Part shown: positions 48,204 to 56,491 of the stretch, piece by piece
How positions within the stretch are numbered: position 1 is the stretch's first letter
Layout of the letters: every line of letters begins with the position of its first letter
Origin: Egicoccus halophilus
GTDB taxonomy: Bacteria; Actinomycetota; Nitriliruptoria; Nitriliruptorales; Nitriliruptoraceae
Assembly: GCF_004300825.1 (NCBI RefSeq)
Contig: NZ_CP036250.1
Location: forward strand, 434,001-498,000
Direction: 5' to 3'
DNA: 64,000 nt
Position numbers and translations under genes: made by a program
The notes under the pieces: model-generated
Database searches by the model: none
Told to the model about the DNA's origin: nothing
The model's input: the letters and a program-made list of their open reading frames with translations, nothing else

Positions 48204-48824
48204 GTGACCGTCCCCGTCGTCCCGTCCGTGGCCGTGGGCCTCGTGCTCGCGGCCGGCCGTGCCACCCGGTTCGGTGCCACCAAGCAGCTCGTGGAGGTGG
48301 ACGGGTTGCCGTTGGTCGCGCACGCGGTCGCGGCCGCGCACGCGGCCGGACTCGCCCGCGTGGTGGTCGTCGTCGGCCACGACGCCGACGCGGTCGCGAC
48401 GGCCGCCGCCCGGGGCGGTGCGGTCGAGGTCGTCCACAACCCCGATCACGGCAGCGGTCAGGCCAGCTCCCTGCGCGCCGGCCTCGCCGCCGTCGAGGCC
48501 GCCGACGACGTCGACGTGGTCGTGGTGCTGCTCGCCGACCAGCCCGGGCTGCGGCCCGCCGCCGTCGCCGCCGTGGCCGACGCGGCCGAGGCCGCCCCCG
48601 ACGGCATCGCGCGCGTCCGCTACGCCGACGGCACGGGCCACCCGGTCGGGCTCGCACGCCGGCTGTGGCCGCGCCTCGCCGATCTCGACGGTGACGCCGG
48701 TGCCCGGCAGCTGTTCGACGGCCACGACGTCGCCCTGGTGCGGGTCGACGACCGGCTCCCCCCCGACGTCGACACCGTCGAGGACCTCGTCCGGCGGGAT
48801 CGCGGCGATGGCCCCCGCCAGTAG
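48204..48824 (+). CDS. MocA-like molybdenum cofactor cytidylyltransferase
   Basis: 206 residues of the NTP-transferase family: GLVLAAGRATRFGATKQLVEVDG (cited as LAAGRATRFGATKQL), VVVVVGHDADAV, NPDHGSGQASSLRAGL, and LLADQPGLRP. In MocA the LAAGxSxRxGxxK loop binds CTP, giving the cytosine dinucleotide cofactor that CoxL-type enzymes need; the downstream position of the cox operon supports this over MobA (GTP). GTG start, divergent from the MoaB-like gene. CTAGAGGT just upstream could be a -10 or a ribosome site. Confidence 0.87.
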   Translation: MTVPVVPSVAVGLVLAAGRATRFGATKQLVEVDGLPLVAHAVAAAHAAGLARVVVVVGHDADAVATAAARGGAVEVVHNPDHGSGQASSLRAGLAAVEAADDVDVVVVLLADQPGLRPAAVAAVADAAEAAPDGIARVRYADGTGHPVGLARRLWPRLADLDGDAGARQLFDGHDVALVRVDDRLPPDVDTVEDLVRRDRGDGPRQ

Positions 48825-48827
48825 GCT
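48822..48827 (+). promoter_or_regulatory. -10 box TAGGCT for purC
   Basis: TAGGCT begins at the TAG stop of the mocA-like gene. It predicts a purC leader of about 100 bases. Confidence 0.4.
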
Positions 48828-48935
48828 GGCGTCGGCGTCGCCCCTCGCCTGCCGGCGGCTGTCCTGCCGGCGCAGGCGCACGGCCGACGCGGCCCTCCGC
48901 ACGCCAGCGTGCCGCCACCGCCAAACGAGTCCGCC

Positions 48936-49829
48936 GTGCCCCTCGACGCCCTGCCCCACCTGCGTTCCGGCAAGGTCCGCGACCTCTACGACGTCGACGA
49001 GGACCACCTGCTGCTGGTCGCCTCCGACCGCGTGTCGACCTACGACGTGGTGCATCCGACGCCGGTGCCGGACAAGGGTCGGGTGCTGACCGGGCTGTCG
49101 GCGTTCTGGTTCGCGCGGCTGGCCGAACTGACGCCCAACCACCTCGTGTCGACCGCGGTCGCGGACCTGCCCGACGTCGTCGCCGACGCCGCCGAGCACC
49201 TGCGTGGCCGCTCGATGCTGGTGCGCAAGGTCGAGATCGTGCCGTTCGAGTGCGTCGTGCGGGGTCACCTCGCCGGGTCCGGTTGGCAGGAGTACCGCAC
49301 CGACGGCACCGTCTGCGGTGTCGCGCTGCCCGACGGGCTGGTCGAGGCCGACCGCCTGCCCGAGCCGATCTTCACCCCGGCCACGAAGGCGGAACCGGGG
49401 GAGCACGACCTCAACGTCGCCCTCGACGTGGTCGCCGACCGGGTCGGCACGGAGCTGGCCGAGCTGCTGCGGGCCCGCTCGATCGCCATCTACGTGGCCG
49501 CGGCCGCGCACGCGGCGGCGCAGGGCATCATCCTGGCGGACACCAAGTTCGAGTTCGGGTTGCTCGACGGAGAGCTCGTGCTGGCCGACGAGGTGCTCAC
49601 GCCCGACTCGTCGCGGTACTGGCCGGCAGACGCCTGGCGGCCGGGGACGACGCCACCGAGCTTCGACAAGCAGTACGTGCGCGACTTCGCGACCTCGACC
49701 GGTTGGGACAAGTCCCCGCCGGCGCCGGCGCTGCCCGAGGAGGTCGTCGAGGCCACGCGGGCGAAGTACGTCGAGGCCTACGAGCGGCTGACGGGCGACC
49801 CCTTCGCGCAGTGGCTGGCGCGCGCCTGA
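48936..49829 (+). CDS. purC: Phosphoribosylaminoimidazole-succinocarboxamide synthase (SAICAR synthetase)
   Basis: Adds Asp to CAIR in purine synthesis. 297 residues. GKVRDLYDVDEDHLLLVASDR near the start, FECVVRGHLAGSGWQEY, and LADTKFEFGLLDGELVLADEVLTPDSSRYW (cited in part: DTKFEFGLLDGELVLADE) are diagnostic. GTG 48936 gives the usual 12 residues before GKVRD; GTG 48909 is an alternative with 9 more. Neither has a strong ribosome site. Confidence 0.96.
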   Translation: MPLDALPHLRSGKVRDLYDVDEDHLLLVASDRVSTYDVVHPTPVPDKGRVLTGLSAFWFARLAELTPNHLVSTAVADLPDVVADAAEHLRGRSMLVRKVEIVPFECVVRGHLAGSGWQEYRTDGTVCGVALPDGLVEADRLPEPIFTPATKAEPGEHDLNVALDVVADRVGTELAELLRARSIAIYVAAAAHAAAQGIILADTKFEFGLLDGELVLADEVLTPDSSRYWPADAWRPGTTPPSFDKQYVRDFATSTGWDKSPPAPALPEEVVEATRAKYVEAYERLTGDPFAQWLARA

Positions 49830-50050
49830 CCCGAGCGGGCGCACGCACGTCCGGCTCGATCCGTCGGCGGCCAGGCACCTGGCGGTGCCGGGCGAGGGCG
49901 CCCGCAGCACACCCGAGCGTTCCCCGACGGCGTCCCGACGCTCGGCGGGGGTCGGACGGGGTCTGGCCGTCCGACCGTGGGACAGCTCCCCCGCAGATGC
50001 GAATCCCGGTTGTCTGATCTCCACGGAAACGCAACCAGAGGATCCCGCGC

Positions 50051-50665
50051 ATGGCCCGCATCGGCATCGTCTACCACTCCATGTACGGCTCGACGCACGA
50101 CCTCGCCACCATCCTGGCCGAGGGCGTGGAGAAGGCCGGCGGTGAGGCACACCTGCGCCGGGTCCCCGATCCGCTGCTGCCCGACGAGGTCAAGCAGATG
50201 GACGGCGTCGCCGCCGCCATCGACAAGCAGCAGGACGTGACCGAGGCGACCGTCGAGGAACTGCCCGAGTTCGATGCGATCCTGTTCGGCTCACCGACGC
50301 GCTACGGGTCCAACACCGCGCAGCTGCAGAACTTCTGGGACCAGACCGGTGCGCTGTGGTCGGAGGGCGGGCTGGTCGGCAAGCCGGCCGGGTTCTTCAC
50401 CGGCGCCGCCACCATCCACGGCGGGCACGAGACCACGATCCTGTCGATGTCGACCTTCGCCTACCACCACGGCATGGTGATCGTGCCGGTCGGCTACGGC
50501 CTGGCCGAGGAGGTCGGCTCGACCCGCACCGGCGGCAGCCCGTACGGCCCGACGCACTGGAGCCCCATGGGGGGCGACAAGCAGGGCATCGACGACGACG
50601 AGCGCGAGATCGCGCTGAAGTACGCCGCCCACTTCAACCAGGTGGCCGACAAGCTCGCCGCCTGA
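50051..50665 (+). CDS. wrbA: NAD(P)H:quinone oxidoreductase WrbA type
   Basis: 204 residues. Flavodoxin-fold FMN protein: GIVYHSMYGSTHDLATILAEG (phosphate loop SMYGSTH), FGSPTRYGSNTAQLQNFWDQT, KPAGFFTGAATIHGGHETT, and GGSPYGPTHWSPMGG, the WrbA signature. Two-electron quinone reduction avoids semiquinone radicals. ATG with an AGAGGA site. Single gene, with two strong hairpins between it and the convergent DsrE-like gene. Confidence 0.94.
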   Translation: MARIGIVYHSMYGSTHDLATILAEGVEKAGGEAHLRRVPDPLLPDEVKQMDGVAAAIDKQQDVTEATVEELPEFDAILFGSPTRYGSNTAQLQNFWDQTGALWSEGGLVGKPAGFFTGAATIHGGHETTILSMSTFAYHHGMVIVPVGYGLAEEVGSTRTGGSPYGPTHWSPMGGDKQGIDDDEREIALKYAAHFNQVADKLAA

Positions 50666-50681
50666 CTTCGTTCTCCAGACC

Positions 50682-50713
50682 CGCGGTTCGGTGCGCTCCC
50701 ACACCGAACCGCG
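50682..50713 (+). terminator. Terminator hairpin after wrbA
   Basis: Perfect 12-bp stem CGCGGTTCGGTG with an 8-nt loop ending CTCCCA, 16 bases after the stop codon. Confidence 0.7.
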
Positions 50714-50781
50714 CGCCGCGGCCGGTGCTCTCCCACACCGACGCCGCGCTCCCGCGCCGGCATCTCCCGCCGAGCGCCTTC

Positions 50782-50813
50782 GCCGCCCCCGGCCCCTCCC
50801 AGCCGGGGGCGGC
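50782..50813 (-). terminator. Terminator hairpin after the DsrE-like gene
   Basis: Perfect 12-bp stem GCCGCCCCCGGC with an 8-nt loop CCCTCCCA, 22 bases past the stop of the minus-strand gene. Loop similar to that of the neighbouring hairpin. Confidence 0.7.
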
Positions 50814-50835
50814 ACTCTGTCCGCTGCGGACGTGC

Positions 50836-51201
50836 TCAGGCGAGGGTGATGGCGCGTCCCTCGGTGAGCGCCTCGACGATGCGGGCGGCGCCCACGATCG
50901 TGGCACCGGGTACGAGCTCCATGTCGCCGGTGATGTCGCGCTTGAGCGCGCAGGCACTGCACAGCCAGATCTCGCCGCCCGCGTCGGTGAACTGTCGCAC
51001 CAGGTCGCCCAGCGGGGGCATCCCCTGCTCCTCGATGCCGTCGGCCACCCCGGGCACCCCGAGGTTGACCGCCTCGACGGTGCAGACCACGACCGCGGTC
51101 CTGCCGCTGACGGCGGCCGTCGCCGCGGCGATGAACGGCACGGTCGCGCGCTCGGGGTCGTCGGCTCCGTGGGAGTTGCAGAACAGCAGCGTCTCGGACA
51201 T
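50836..51201 (-). CDS. DsrE/DsrF-like protein
   Basis: 121 residues with the DsrE fold: ETLLFCNSHGADDPERATVPF, the hydrophobic strand TAVVVCTVEAV, and a conserved-type cysteine pair in IWLCSACALKRDI. DsrE-type proteins carry sulfur on such a cysteine, but many actinobacterial members have no known role. ATG 51201 with a GGAGCC site. The longer upstream frame overlaps the livJ promoter and is not used. Confidence 0.82.
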   Translation of the reverse strand: MSETLLFCNSHGADDPERATVPFIAAATAAVSGRTAVVVCTVEAVNLGVPGVADGIEEQGMPPLGDLVRQFTDAGGEIWLCSACALKRDITGDMELVPGATIVGAARIVEALTEGRAITLA

Positions 51202-51307
51202 GGGGGCTCCTCGGATGCGAACGGGTCGCCCGAACCGTAGGCGAGCCGGTCGGCAACCGGCGGACGCAGTGCGCGCGTTTGCGCTTCCCAGTCTCCTACC
51301 TGCGTAG

Positions 51308-51344
51308 TAGCGTCCCGCACGGTTGTGTGCGACCGCACGCAACC
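51308..51344 (+). promoter_or_regulatory. livJ promoter -10 and leader dyad
   Basis: TAGCGT (51308-51313, within TAGTAGCGT) is the likely -10. Directly after it lies an 11-bp dyad with one mismatch, GGTTGTGTGCG/CGCACGCAACC (51321-51344), which would form at the 5' end of the mRNA or serve as an operator. Confidence 0.45.
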
Positions 51345-51415
51345 CACTGATCGTCGCACCACGGTGGGGATCCAACGGTGCGGCGGCGAGACCACCCAAT
51401 TGGGGAGGGAGTTAC

Positions 51416-52777
51416 ATGAAGCGTTCGTTGTGGCTGCGCCGTATGGCGGCTGTCACCGCGCTCGCGCTCGCCACCGCCGCCTGTGGCGGCGATGGCGACA
51501 CGACCGGAGACGAGCCCGAGCCCACGGATACCACCGAGGAGACCACCGACGAGCCGGCCGACGAGGAGACCGAGCCCACGGACGAGCCGGAAGGTGAGGA
51601 GCCGGCCGACGAGGAGCAGGCCGTCGAAGGTGACGGCACGCTGAACCTCGGCTACATCCTGCCGGAGTCGGGGCCGCTGGCCTTCCTCGGCCCCCCGCAG
51701 ATCCAGGCCGTGCAGATGGCCGTGGACGAGATCAACGCCGCGGGCGGCGTGCTGGGCAACGACGTCACCCTGGAGTCGGGCGACGAGGCCGGTGACACCA
51801 CCATCGCCTCCGAGTCCGCGCAGCGTCTGATCGGTGCCGGCGTCAACGCCGTCGTCGGTGCGGCCGCCTCGGGCATGTCGCTGTCGTTCGTCGACGCCCT
51901 CACCGGCGCCGGCGTCGTGCAGTGCTCGGCGTCCAACACCTCGCCGACCTTCACCGGCGGTGACTACGGCGGTCTGTACTTCCGCACCGCGCCGACCGAC
52001 GCCCTGCAGGGCCCGGTCCTCGCCGAGACGATCGTTGCCGACGGCAACACCAACCCGGCGATCCTCGCCCGCGCCGACGACTACGGCCAGGGCCTGCTCG
52101 ACGCCACCGTCGAGGAGCTCGAGGCGCAGGGCGCGACCGTCGCCGCCTCCATCACCTACGACCCCGAGGCCGCGAACTTCGAGGCCGAGGTGAACCAGGT
52201 CGCGCAGTCCGGTGCCGACTCGGTGGCCCTGATCGCCTTCGACGAGGGCGCGCAGATCCTGGCCAGCATGATCGAGGCGGGCCTCGGCCCCCAGAACATC
52301 ATGGTGTACGGCGCTGACGGCGTCGCCTCCGACACCCTGTGGGAGGACGTCGACCCGAACGACCCGTCGGTCCTCGACGGCATGAAGGGCACCCGTCCGG
52401 CGGCTGACGCCGACGAGGGCTTCATCCAGCGCTTCACCGACGAGACCGGTCTGAGCGACACGACGTACGCCGCCCAGGCGTTCGACTGCGCGATGATCAT
52501 CGCGCTGGCCGCCGAGGCTGCCGGCAGCGACGAGGGCTCCGCCATCGCCGCCGAGATGGTCGGCGTCACCACCGGTGACACCGCCTGCACCTCCTTCGAG
52601 GAGTGCCGGGACGCCCTCGAGGCCGGTGACACCATCGCCTACGACACCGCCTCCGGTGTCGTGCTGACCGAGACGGAGACCGGCAACGGTGAACCCGAGT
52701 CGGGCATGTACGACGTCTGGGAGCTCGACGGCGAGGGTGCCCTCTCCGTGATCGACACCGTCGAATCGAACTTCTGA
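51416..52777 (+). CDS. livJ: Branched-chain amino-acid-type ABC transporter substrate-binding lipoprotein
   Basis: 453 residues. Lipoprotein signal with lipobox ATAAC (C23), a very acidic Thr/Glu/Asp-Pro linker (about 25-70), then a type I periplasmic-binding fold: LNLGYILPESGPLAFLGPPQ, MAVDEINAAGGVLGNDV, GVNAVVGAAASGMSLSF. Binds Leu/Ile/Val or another amino acid or amide; the ligand cannot be fixed from sequence. ATG with a GGGAGGGA site. Convergent with, not part of, the livHMGF transcript on the other strand. Confidence 0.92.
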   Translation: MKRSLWLRRMAAVTALALATAACGGDGDTTGDEPEPTDTTEETTDEPADEETEPTDEPEGEEPADEEQAVEGDGTLNLGYILPESGPLAFLGPPQIQAVQMAVDEINAAGGVLGNDVTLESGDEAGDTTIASESAQRLIGAGVNAVVGAAASGMSLSFVDALTGAGVVQCSASNTSPTFTGGDYGGLYFRTAPTDALQGPVLAETIVADGNTNPAILARADDYGQGLLDATVEELEAQGATVAASITYDPEAANFEAEVNQVAQSGADSVALIAFDEGAQILASMIEAGLGPQNIMVYGADGVASDTLWEDVDPNDPSVLDGMKGTRPAADADEGFIQRFTDETGLSDTTYAAQAFDCAMIIALAAEAAGSDEGSAIAAEMVGVTTGDTACTSFEECRDALEAGDTIAYDTASGVVLTETETGNGEPESGMYDVWELDGEGALSVIDTVESNF

Positions 52778-52801
52778 TCCGACGCTCCAGGCACCATCAG
52801 C

Positions 52802-52831
52802 AAGGGCTCCGCCGGCAACGGCGGGGCCCTT
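52802..52831 (+). terminator. Terminator hairpin after livJ
   Basis: 13-bp stem AAGGGCTCCGCCG (one G-U pair) with a GCAA tetraloop, followed by CTGCTTCC; 24 bases after the stop. Confidence 0.8.
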
Positions 52832-52857
52832 CTGCTTCCGGCGGCCGAACGTCGTAC

Positions 52858-53598
52858 TCAGGCCGGCTCGGCCACGACGACCACGTTGTCCTCGTAGTGG
52901 CGGGCCACGGGGTCGTAGGCGCCACCGCAGGTGATCAGCACGAGACGCGGCTCGCCCTCGCCCCGGAACAGCTCCTCGATCGGCAGCTCGTCCTTGGCGT
53001 AGCTCGTGCGCCCGACGACCCGCCAGGCCTGCTCGGTGCCGTCCTCGCCGACGAGGCGGACGAGATCGTCGGGCTCGAGCCGATCCAGCCCGAACAGCGC
53101 GCCGGCGCCCTGCGAGGCGGCGTCGACGTGGCCGGCCAGGACCGCCGACCCGCTGGCCCCGGGACGGGCGCCGGGAGCGAACCAGCCGACACGCGAGACG
53201 TCGTCCGGCAACTCCATGGCGCCGTCGGGCTCGAGGCCGACCGGTGTCACCGGCGCGTCCACCCCGAGGGCCGGCACCGCGACCCGGGTCGGGACGACGC
53301 CCGCGCGCGCCGCGGCCGGCGCGTCGCCGCGTGACGCGTGCCGTTCGGCGGACGAGCCGGTACCGGCGTCGGGAACGCCGTCGGCGACGGCTGCCGTGTC
53401 CGGCAGGGGGGCCGCTGCCCGGGTGCGGGGTGGCGCCGACGCGTCGTCGGTCGGGGCGGCGAAGGCGCGTGGCGCGTCCGCGACCACGCGCGAGGACGTC
53501 GGCCCGGCCGGGTCGGGGACCTCGCCGACGGTGTCGTCGGCCGGGACGCCGGGCAGGGCACCGCCGACGAGCGCCAGCCCCGCCAGCGTGGACAGCAC
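52858..53598 (-). CDS. Class F sortase
   Basis: 246 residues. One N-terminal hydrophobic helix, a Thr/Ala/Pro-rich stalk (about 20-100) and a sortase barrel. Catalytic H157 (VLAGHVDAA), C224 (LITCGGAYD) and R233 (VARHYEDN) are all present. Joins surface proteins to peptidoglycan at a sorting motif; the adjacent DUF4397 protein is its likely substrate. The only canonical start is GTG 53598, with GGGAGG too close to it. The codons before it read PRRSRRRPRRWE, the usual basic head of these enzymes, but contain no start codon, so the true N-terminus is unsettled. Confidence 0.88.
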   Translation of the reverse strand: MLSTLAGLALVGGALPGVPADDTVGEVPDPAGPTSSRVVADAPRAFAAPTDDASAPPRTRAAAPLPDTAAVADGVPDAGTGSSAERHASRGDAPAAARAGVVPTRVAVPALGVDAPVTPVGLEPDGAMELPDDVSRVGWFAPGARPGASGSAVLAGHVDAASQGAGALFGLDRLEPDDLVRLVGEDGTEQAWRVVGRTSYAKDELPIEELFRGEGEPRLVLITCGGAYDPVARHYEDNVVVVAEPA

Positions 53599-53631
53599 CT
53601 CCCAGCGGCGCGGACGGCGCCGGGAACGCCG

Positions 53632-53665
53632 CGGGGGAGACGCGGCCGCGGCCGCGTCTCCCCCG
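53632..53665 (-). terminator. Hairpin between the DUF4397 and sortase genes
   Basis: Perfect arms CGGGGGAGACGCGGCC and complement around a GC centre, 16 bases past the DUF4397 stop. Probably limits read-through into the sortase gene so that the substrate is made in excess. Confidence 0.65.
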
Positions 53666-53680
53666 TTCGGAGCGGAAGGC

Positions 53681-54535
53681 TCAGCGACGGCGACGGACCA
53701 CCGACGCGGTGACCGGAGCGGTCAGCAGCGCGACCCCGGCGAGCAGCAGGACGGCGACGCCCAGACCGATGCCCTGGTTGGCGGCCAGTCCGGCCGATCC
53801 GGCGTCGACGCGGGTCGGCATCTCGCCGTCCTCACCACCGGCGACGCTGGTGGTGGCGGTCACGACCTGCAGCGTCTCGTCGTCGGCCGAGCCGATCGCG
53901 TAGGCGAGGACGAGCGTGTCCTCGGGGACCTCGACCGCACCGAGGTCGATCGCGACGTCCCCACCGGCGGGAGCGACGCCGACGCCGTCGACGGTGGTGC
54001 CGCCGGGTACGTCGATGCGGGCGGTGTCACCGTTGGCGGCACCGGCCAGGGCGACCTCGCCGCCGGCGACGATGTCGACCGCACCGAAGGCGGCCGTGTG
54101 GAAGACCTGGATGCCGGTGGCGTCGTTCTCGTTGATGTAGGCCGCGAGCGACGGGGTCTCACCGGCCTCGTCGAGCTGGGCGACGACCGAGGCGCTGACG
54201 CCGGCGGCCAGCTCGGGCGTGCTCAGCGTGAGGACCGGGTCGCCGGAGGTGTCGCCACCGGCCGGGAAGACCTCGAGGTCGTAGGCGCCGGGCGGGACCT
54301 CGAGCGTGCCGACGTCCCCGAACTCGAAGGTGGTCAGCGCGTCGTCGTAGCTCCCGGCGACGTACACGTCGACGGCGGTGGAGTCGGCGCCGAGCGTGTC
54401 GAACACGCTCTGCGGCAGACCGTGGACGGCGACGACCTCGGCCGTGTCGTGGTCGTCGTGGTTGTCGGCGATCGCCGCGGCTGGTGCGGCGACCAGCATC
54501 GCCGCGGCAGCGGCGGCAGACACCCGGAATCTCAT
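53681..54535 (-). CDS. DUF4397-domain surface protein, probable sortase substrate
   Basis: 284 residues. Signal peptide 1-24 (AAAIADN), then DUF4397-type beta domains (VVAVHGLPQSVFDTLG, TAVDVYVAGSYDDALTTFEFG, IQVFHTAAFGAVDIVAGG). At the end there is a sorting-signal layout: MPTRVDAGSAG at about 239-249, a hydrophobic helix (VAVLLLAGVALLTAPV) and RRRR. The motif is not LPxTG, but it sits where one belongs. ATG 54535 with a GAAGGACC site. Directly upstream of the class F sortase on the same strand. Confidence 0.82.
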   Translation of the reverse strand: MRFRVSAAAAAAMLVAAPAAAIADNHDDHDTAEVVAVHGLPQSVFDTLGADSTAVDVYVAGSYDDALTTFEFGDVGTLEVPPGAYDLEVFPAGGDTSGDPVLTLSTPELAAGVSASVVAQLDEAGETPSLAAYINENDATGIQVFHTAAFGAVDIVAGGEVALAGAANGDTARIDVPGGTTVDGVGVAPAGGDVAIDLGAVEVPEDTLVLAYAIGSADDETLQVVTATTSVAGGEDGEMPTRVDAGSAGLAANQGIGLGVAVLLLAGVALLTAPVTASVVRRRR

Positions 54536-54675
54536 GGCAGGTCCTTCGATTGGTGCAGAGCGGACGTGTGCCCGGGCTTCGAACGCGCGCCGACGGGCGG
54601 ACGGGAGCGTCCGGCGCACCAAACCCCGGATCCGAGGCCTCCGAACGGCCGAATTCGGCGGCGCACGGACGACAA

Positions 54676-54713
54676 CGACCCCCGCGCCGGCCGGAACCGG
54701 ATCGCGGGGGTCG
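54676..54713 (-). terminator. Terminator hairpin after livF
   Basis: 11-bp stem CGACCCCCGCG/CGCGGGGGTCG with an inner CCGG/CCGG stem; on the minus strand it is followed by GTTGTCGTCC. Ends the livHMGF transcript. Confidence 0.7.
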
Positions 54714-54767
54714 GAGACGTCGCGTCGTGGTGCGCGCTGGTCGCGACGGGCGGTGCGCCGCCGTTCG

Positions 54768-55496
54768 TCAGGTGTGCTGCGCGAGGGTGCCGAGGTAGAG
54801 CTCGATGACCTTGGGATCGTTGAGCAGCTGCTGACCCGTGCCGGTGTAGGCGTTGCGTCCCTGGTCGAGCACGTACCCGCGGTGGCAGATCTGCAGGCAG
54901 CGGCGGGCGTTCTGCTCGACCATGACGATCGACACGCCGGTGGCGTTGATCTCGCGCGAGCGCAGGAACGCCTCGTCCTGCAGCGCCGGGGACAGGCCGG
55001 CGGAGGGCTCGTCGAGCAGGAGCACCGACGGCTTCATCATCAGCGCCCGGCCCATGGCGACCATCTGCCGCTCGCCGCCCGACAGACCACCCGCCCGCTG
55101 CTTGCGGCGATCGGCGAGCAGCGGGAACAGGTCGGCGACGTAGGCGAACCGGTCCTTGAAGTCCTTCGGCTTCAGGTACAGCCCCATCTCGAGGTTCTCC
55201 TCGATGGTGAGGCTGGGGAAGACGTTGCGGGTCTGCGGGACGTAGCCGACGCCCTGGGCGACCAGCTTGTTCGCCGGGGCGTTGCCGATGTCCTGCCCCC
55301 GCAACCGGACCGAGCCGGAGCGGACGTCGACCAGGCCGAACAGCGACTTGAGCAGCGTCGACTTGCCGGCACCGTTGGGGCCGATGATGCCGACGAACTC
55401 GCCCTCGGCGAGCGTCAGGTTGCAGCCGGTCAGGATGTCGATGCCGGGCAGGTAGCCGGCGGTGACGTCCTCGGCGATCAGCAGCGGCTCGCTCAC
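54768..55496 (-). CDS. livF: Branched-chain amino-acid-type ABC transporter ATPase LivF
   Basis: 242 residues. Walker A GIIGPNGAGKSTLLKSLFGL, Q-loop GYVPQTRNVFPSLTIEENLE, signature LSGGERQMVAMGRALM, Walker B VLLLDEPSAGLSP, switch region VSIVMVEQNARRCL (the MVEQN motif of LivF). Energises uptake with LivG. GTG start overlaps livG by 4 bases. Last gene of the four-gene minus-strand operon. Confidence 0.95.
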   Translation of the reverse strand: MSEPLLIAEDVTAGYLPGIDILTGCNLTLAEGEFVGIIGPNGAGKSTLLKSLFGLVDVRSGSVRLRGQDIGNAPANKLVAQGVGYVPQTRNVFPSLTIEENLEMGLYLKPKDFKDRFAYVADLFPLLADRRKQRAGGLSGGERQMVAMGRALMMKPSVLLLDEPSAGLSPALQDEAFLRSREINATGVSIVMVEQNARRCLQICHRGYVLDQGRNAYTGTGQQLLNDPKVIELYLGTLAQHT

Positions 55497-56491
55497 GCCT
55501 GCTCCTCCGCGTCGTGGCTCCCGGTGGTCGGACCGGTCGGCCCGTTGCCGTGTGCCAGGTCCTGCTCGCCCTCGTGCGTGTCGACGGGGGCCTCGGGGAC
55601 CGCCCCGGACGCGGCCGTGGCCGCGGGTGCGCCGTCGAAGGGCACCGGCGTGAACCGGCTCTCGTCACCGTGGTCGGCGCCGAGGTAGGCGTCGATGACG
55701 TTGGGGTCCTTGGCGACCGCTTCGGGCGTGCCCTCGGCGATGATCTGCCCCTGGGCCATGACCACGACCCAGTCGCTGATGTCCATGACCACGTCCATGT
55801 CGTGCTCGACGAACAGCACCGACATGCCGAACTTCGGCAGGTCCTTGACGTGCTCGAGCAGCGACTGGGTCAGCGCCGGGTTCACGCCGGCCATGGGTTC
55901 GTCGAGCATCACCATCGACGGTTGGACCATCAGCGAGCGGGCCATCTCGAGCAGCTTGCGCTGACCGCCGGAGAGCGTGCCGGCCATCTCGTCGCGCATG
56001 TGGTCCATGCGGAAGCGCACCAGCAGCTCGTCGGCGCGCTGCTCGATGTCGCGCTCCTGGGACTTCCAGGCCCCCGGCCACATCGACGCGAGGAACTTCT
56101 CGCCGCGCTGTCCGGTCGCACCCAGCTTCATGTTCTCCATCACCGTCAGGCGGGTGAGCGCCTTGGTGAGCTGGAAGGTGCGCACCATGCCGTAGTTGGC
56201 GACCTTGTGGGCCGGCACCTTCGACAGGTCGTGACCGTCGAAGTTCCACGTGCCCTGGTCGGGCCGGTCGAAGCCGGTCATCAGGTTGAAGAAGGTGGTC
56301 TTGCCGGCACCGTTGGGGCCGATGAGCGAGGTGATCGCACCACGCTGCAACTCGAGGTGCCCGACGTCGACGGCCTTGAGGCCGCCGAAGGCGCGCACGA
56401 CCCCGTCGGCGACCAGGATCGGATCCGGCTTGGGTACCCCGGGTCGCGGCTCGACGCCGGCGAGTGCCCGGGACGCGGGGGTGTCACGCAT
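55493..56491 (-). CDS. livG: Branched-chain amino-acid-type ABC transporter ATPase LivG
   Basis: 332 residues. Walker A SLIGPNGAGKTTFFNLMTGF, RTFQLTKALTRLTVMENM, signature LSGGQRKLLEMARSLM, Walker B MVMLDEPMAGVNP, switch VLFVEHDMDVVM, and the LivG-specific end EGTPEAVAKDPNVIDAYLG. The ATPase core ends near 265; the remaining 65 residues are an acidic, Gly/Pro-rich tail absent from typical LivG (about 255). Overlaps livM by 8 bases. Confidence 0.94.
   Translation of the reverse strand: MRDTPASRALAGVEPRPGVPKPDPILVADGVVRAFGGLKAVDVGHLELQRGAITSLIGPNGAGKTTFFNLMTGFDRPDQGTWNFDGHDLSKVPAHKVANYGMVRTFQLTKALTRLTVMENMKLGATGQRGEKFLASMWPGAWKSQERDIEQRADELLVRFRMDHMRDEMAGTLSGGQRKLLEMARSLMVQPSMVMLDEPMAGVNPALTQSLLEHVKDLPKFGMSVLFVEHDMDVVMDISDWVVVMAQGQIIAEGTPEAVAKDPNVIDAYLGADHGDESRFTPVPFDGAPAATAASGAVPEAPVDTHEGEQDLAHGNGPTGPTTGSHDAEEQA

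Noticed and set aside
47664-50150. 828-residue open frame on the minus strand
   Set aside because: Only the C-terminal 165 residues (MoaB/Mog) are real; the remainder is antisense to purC and the MocA-like gene.
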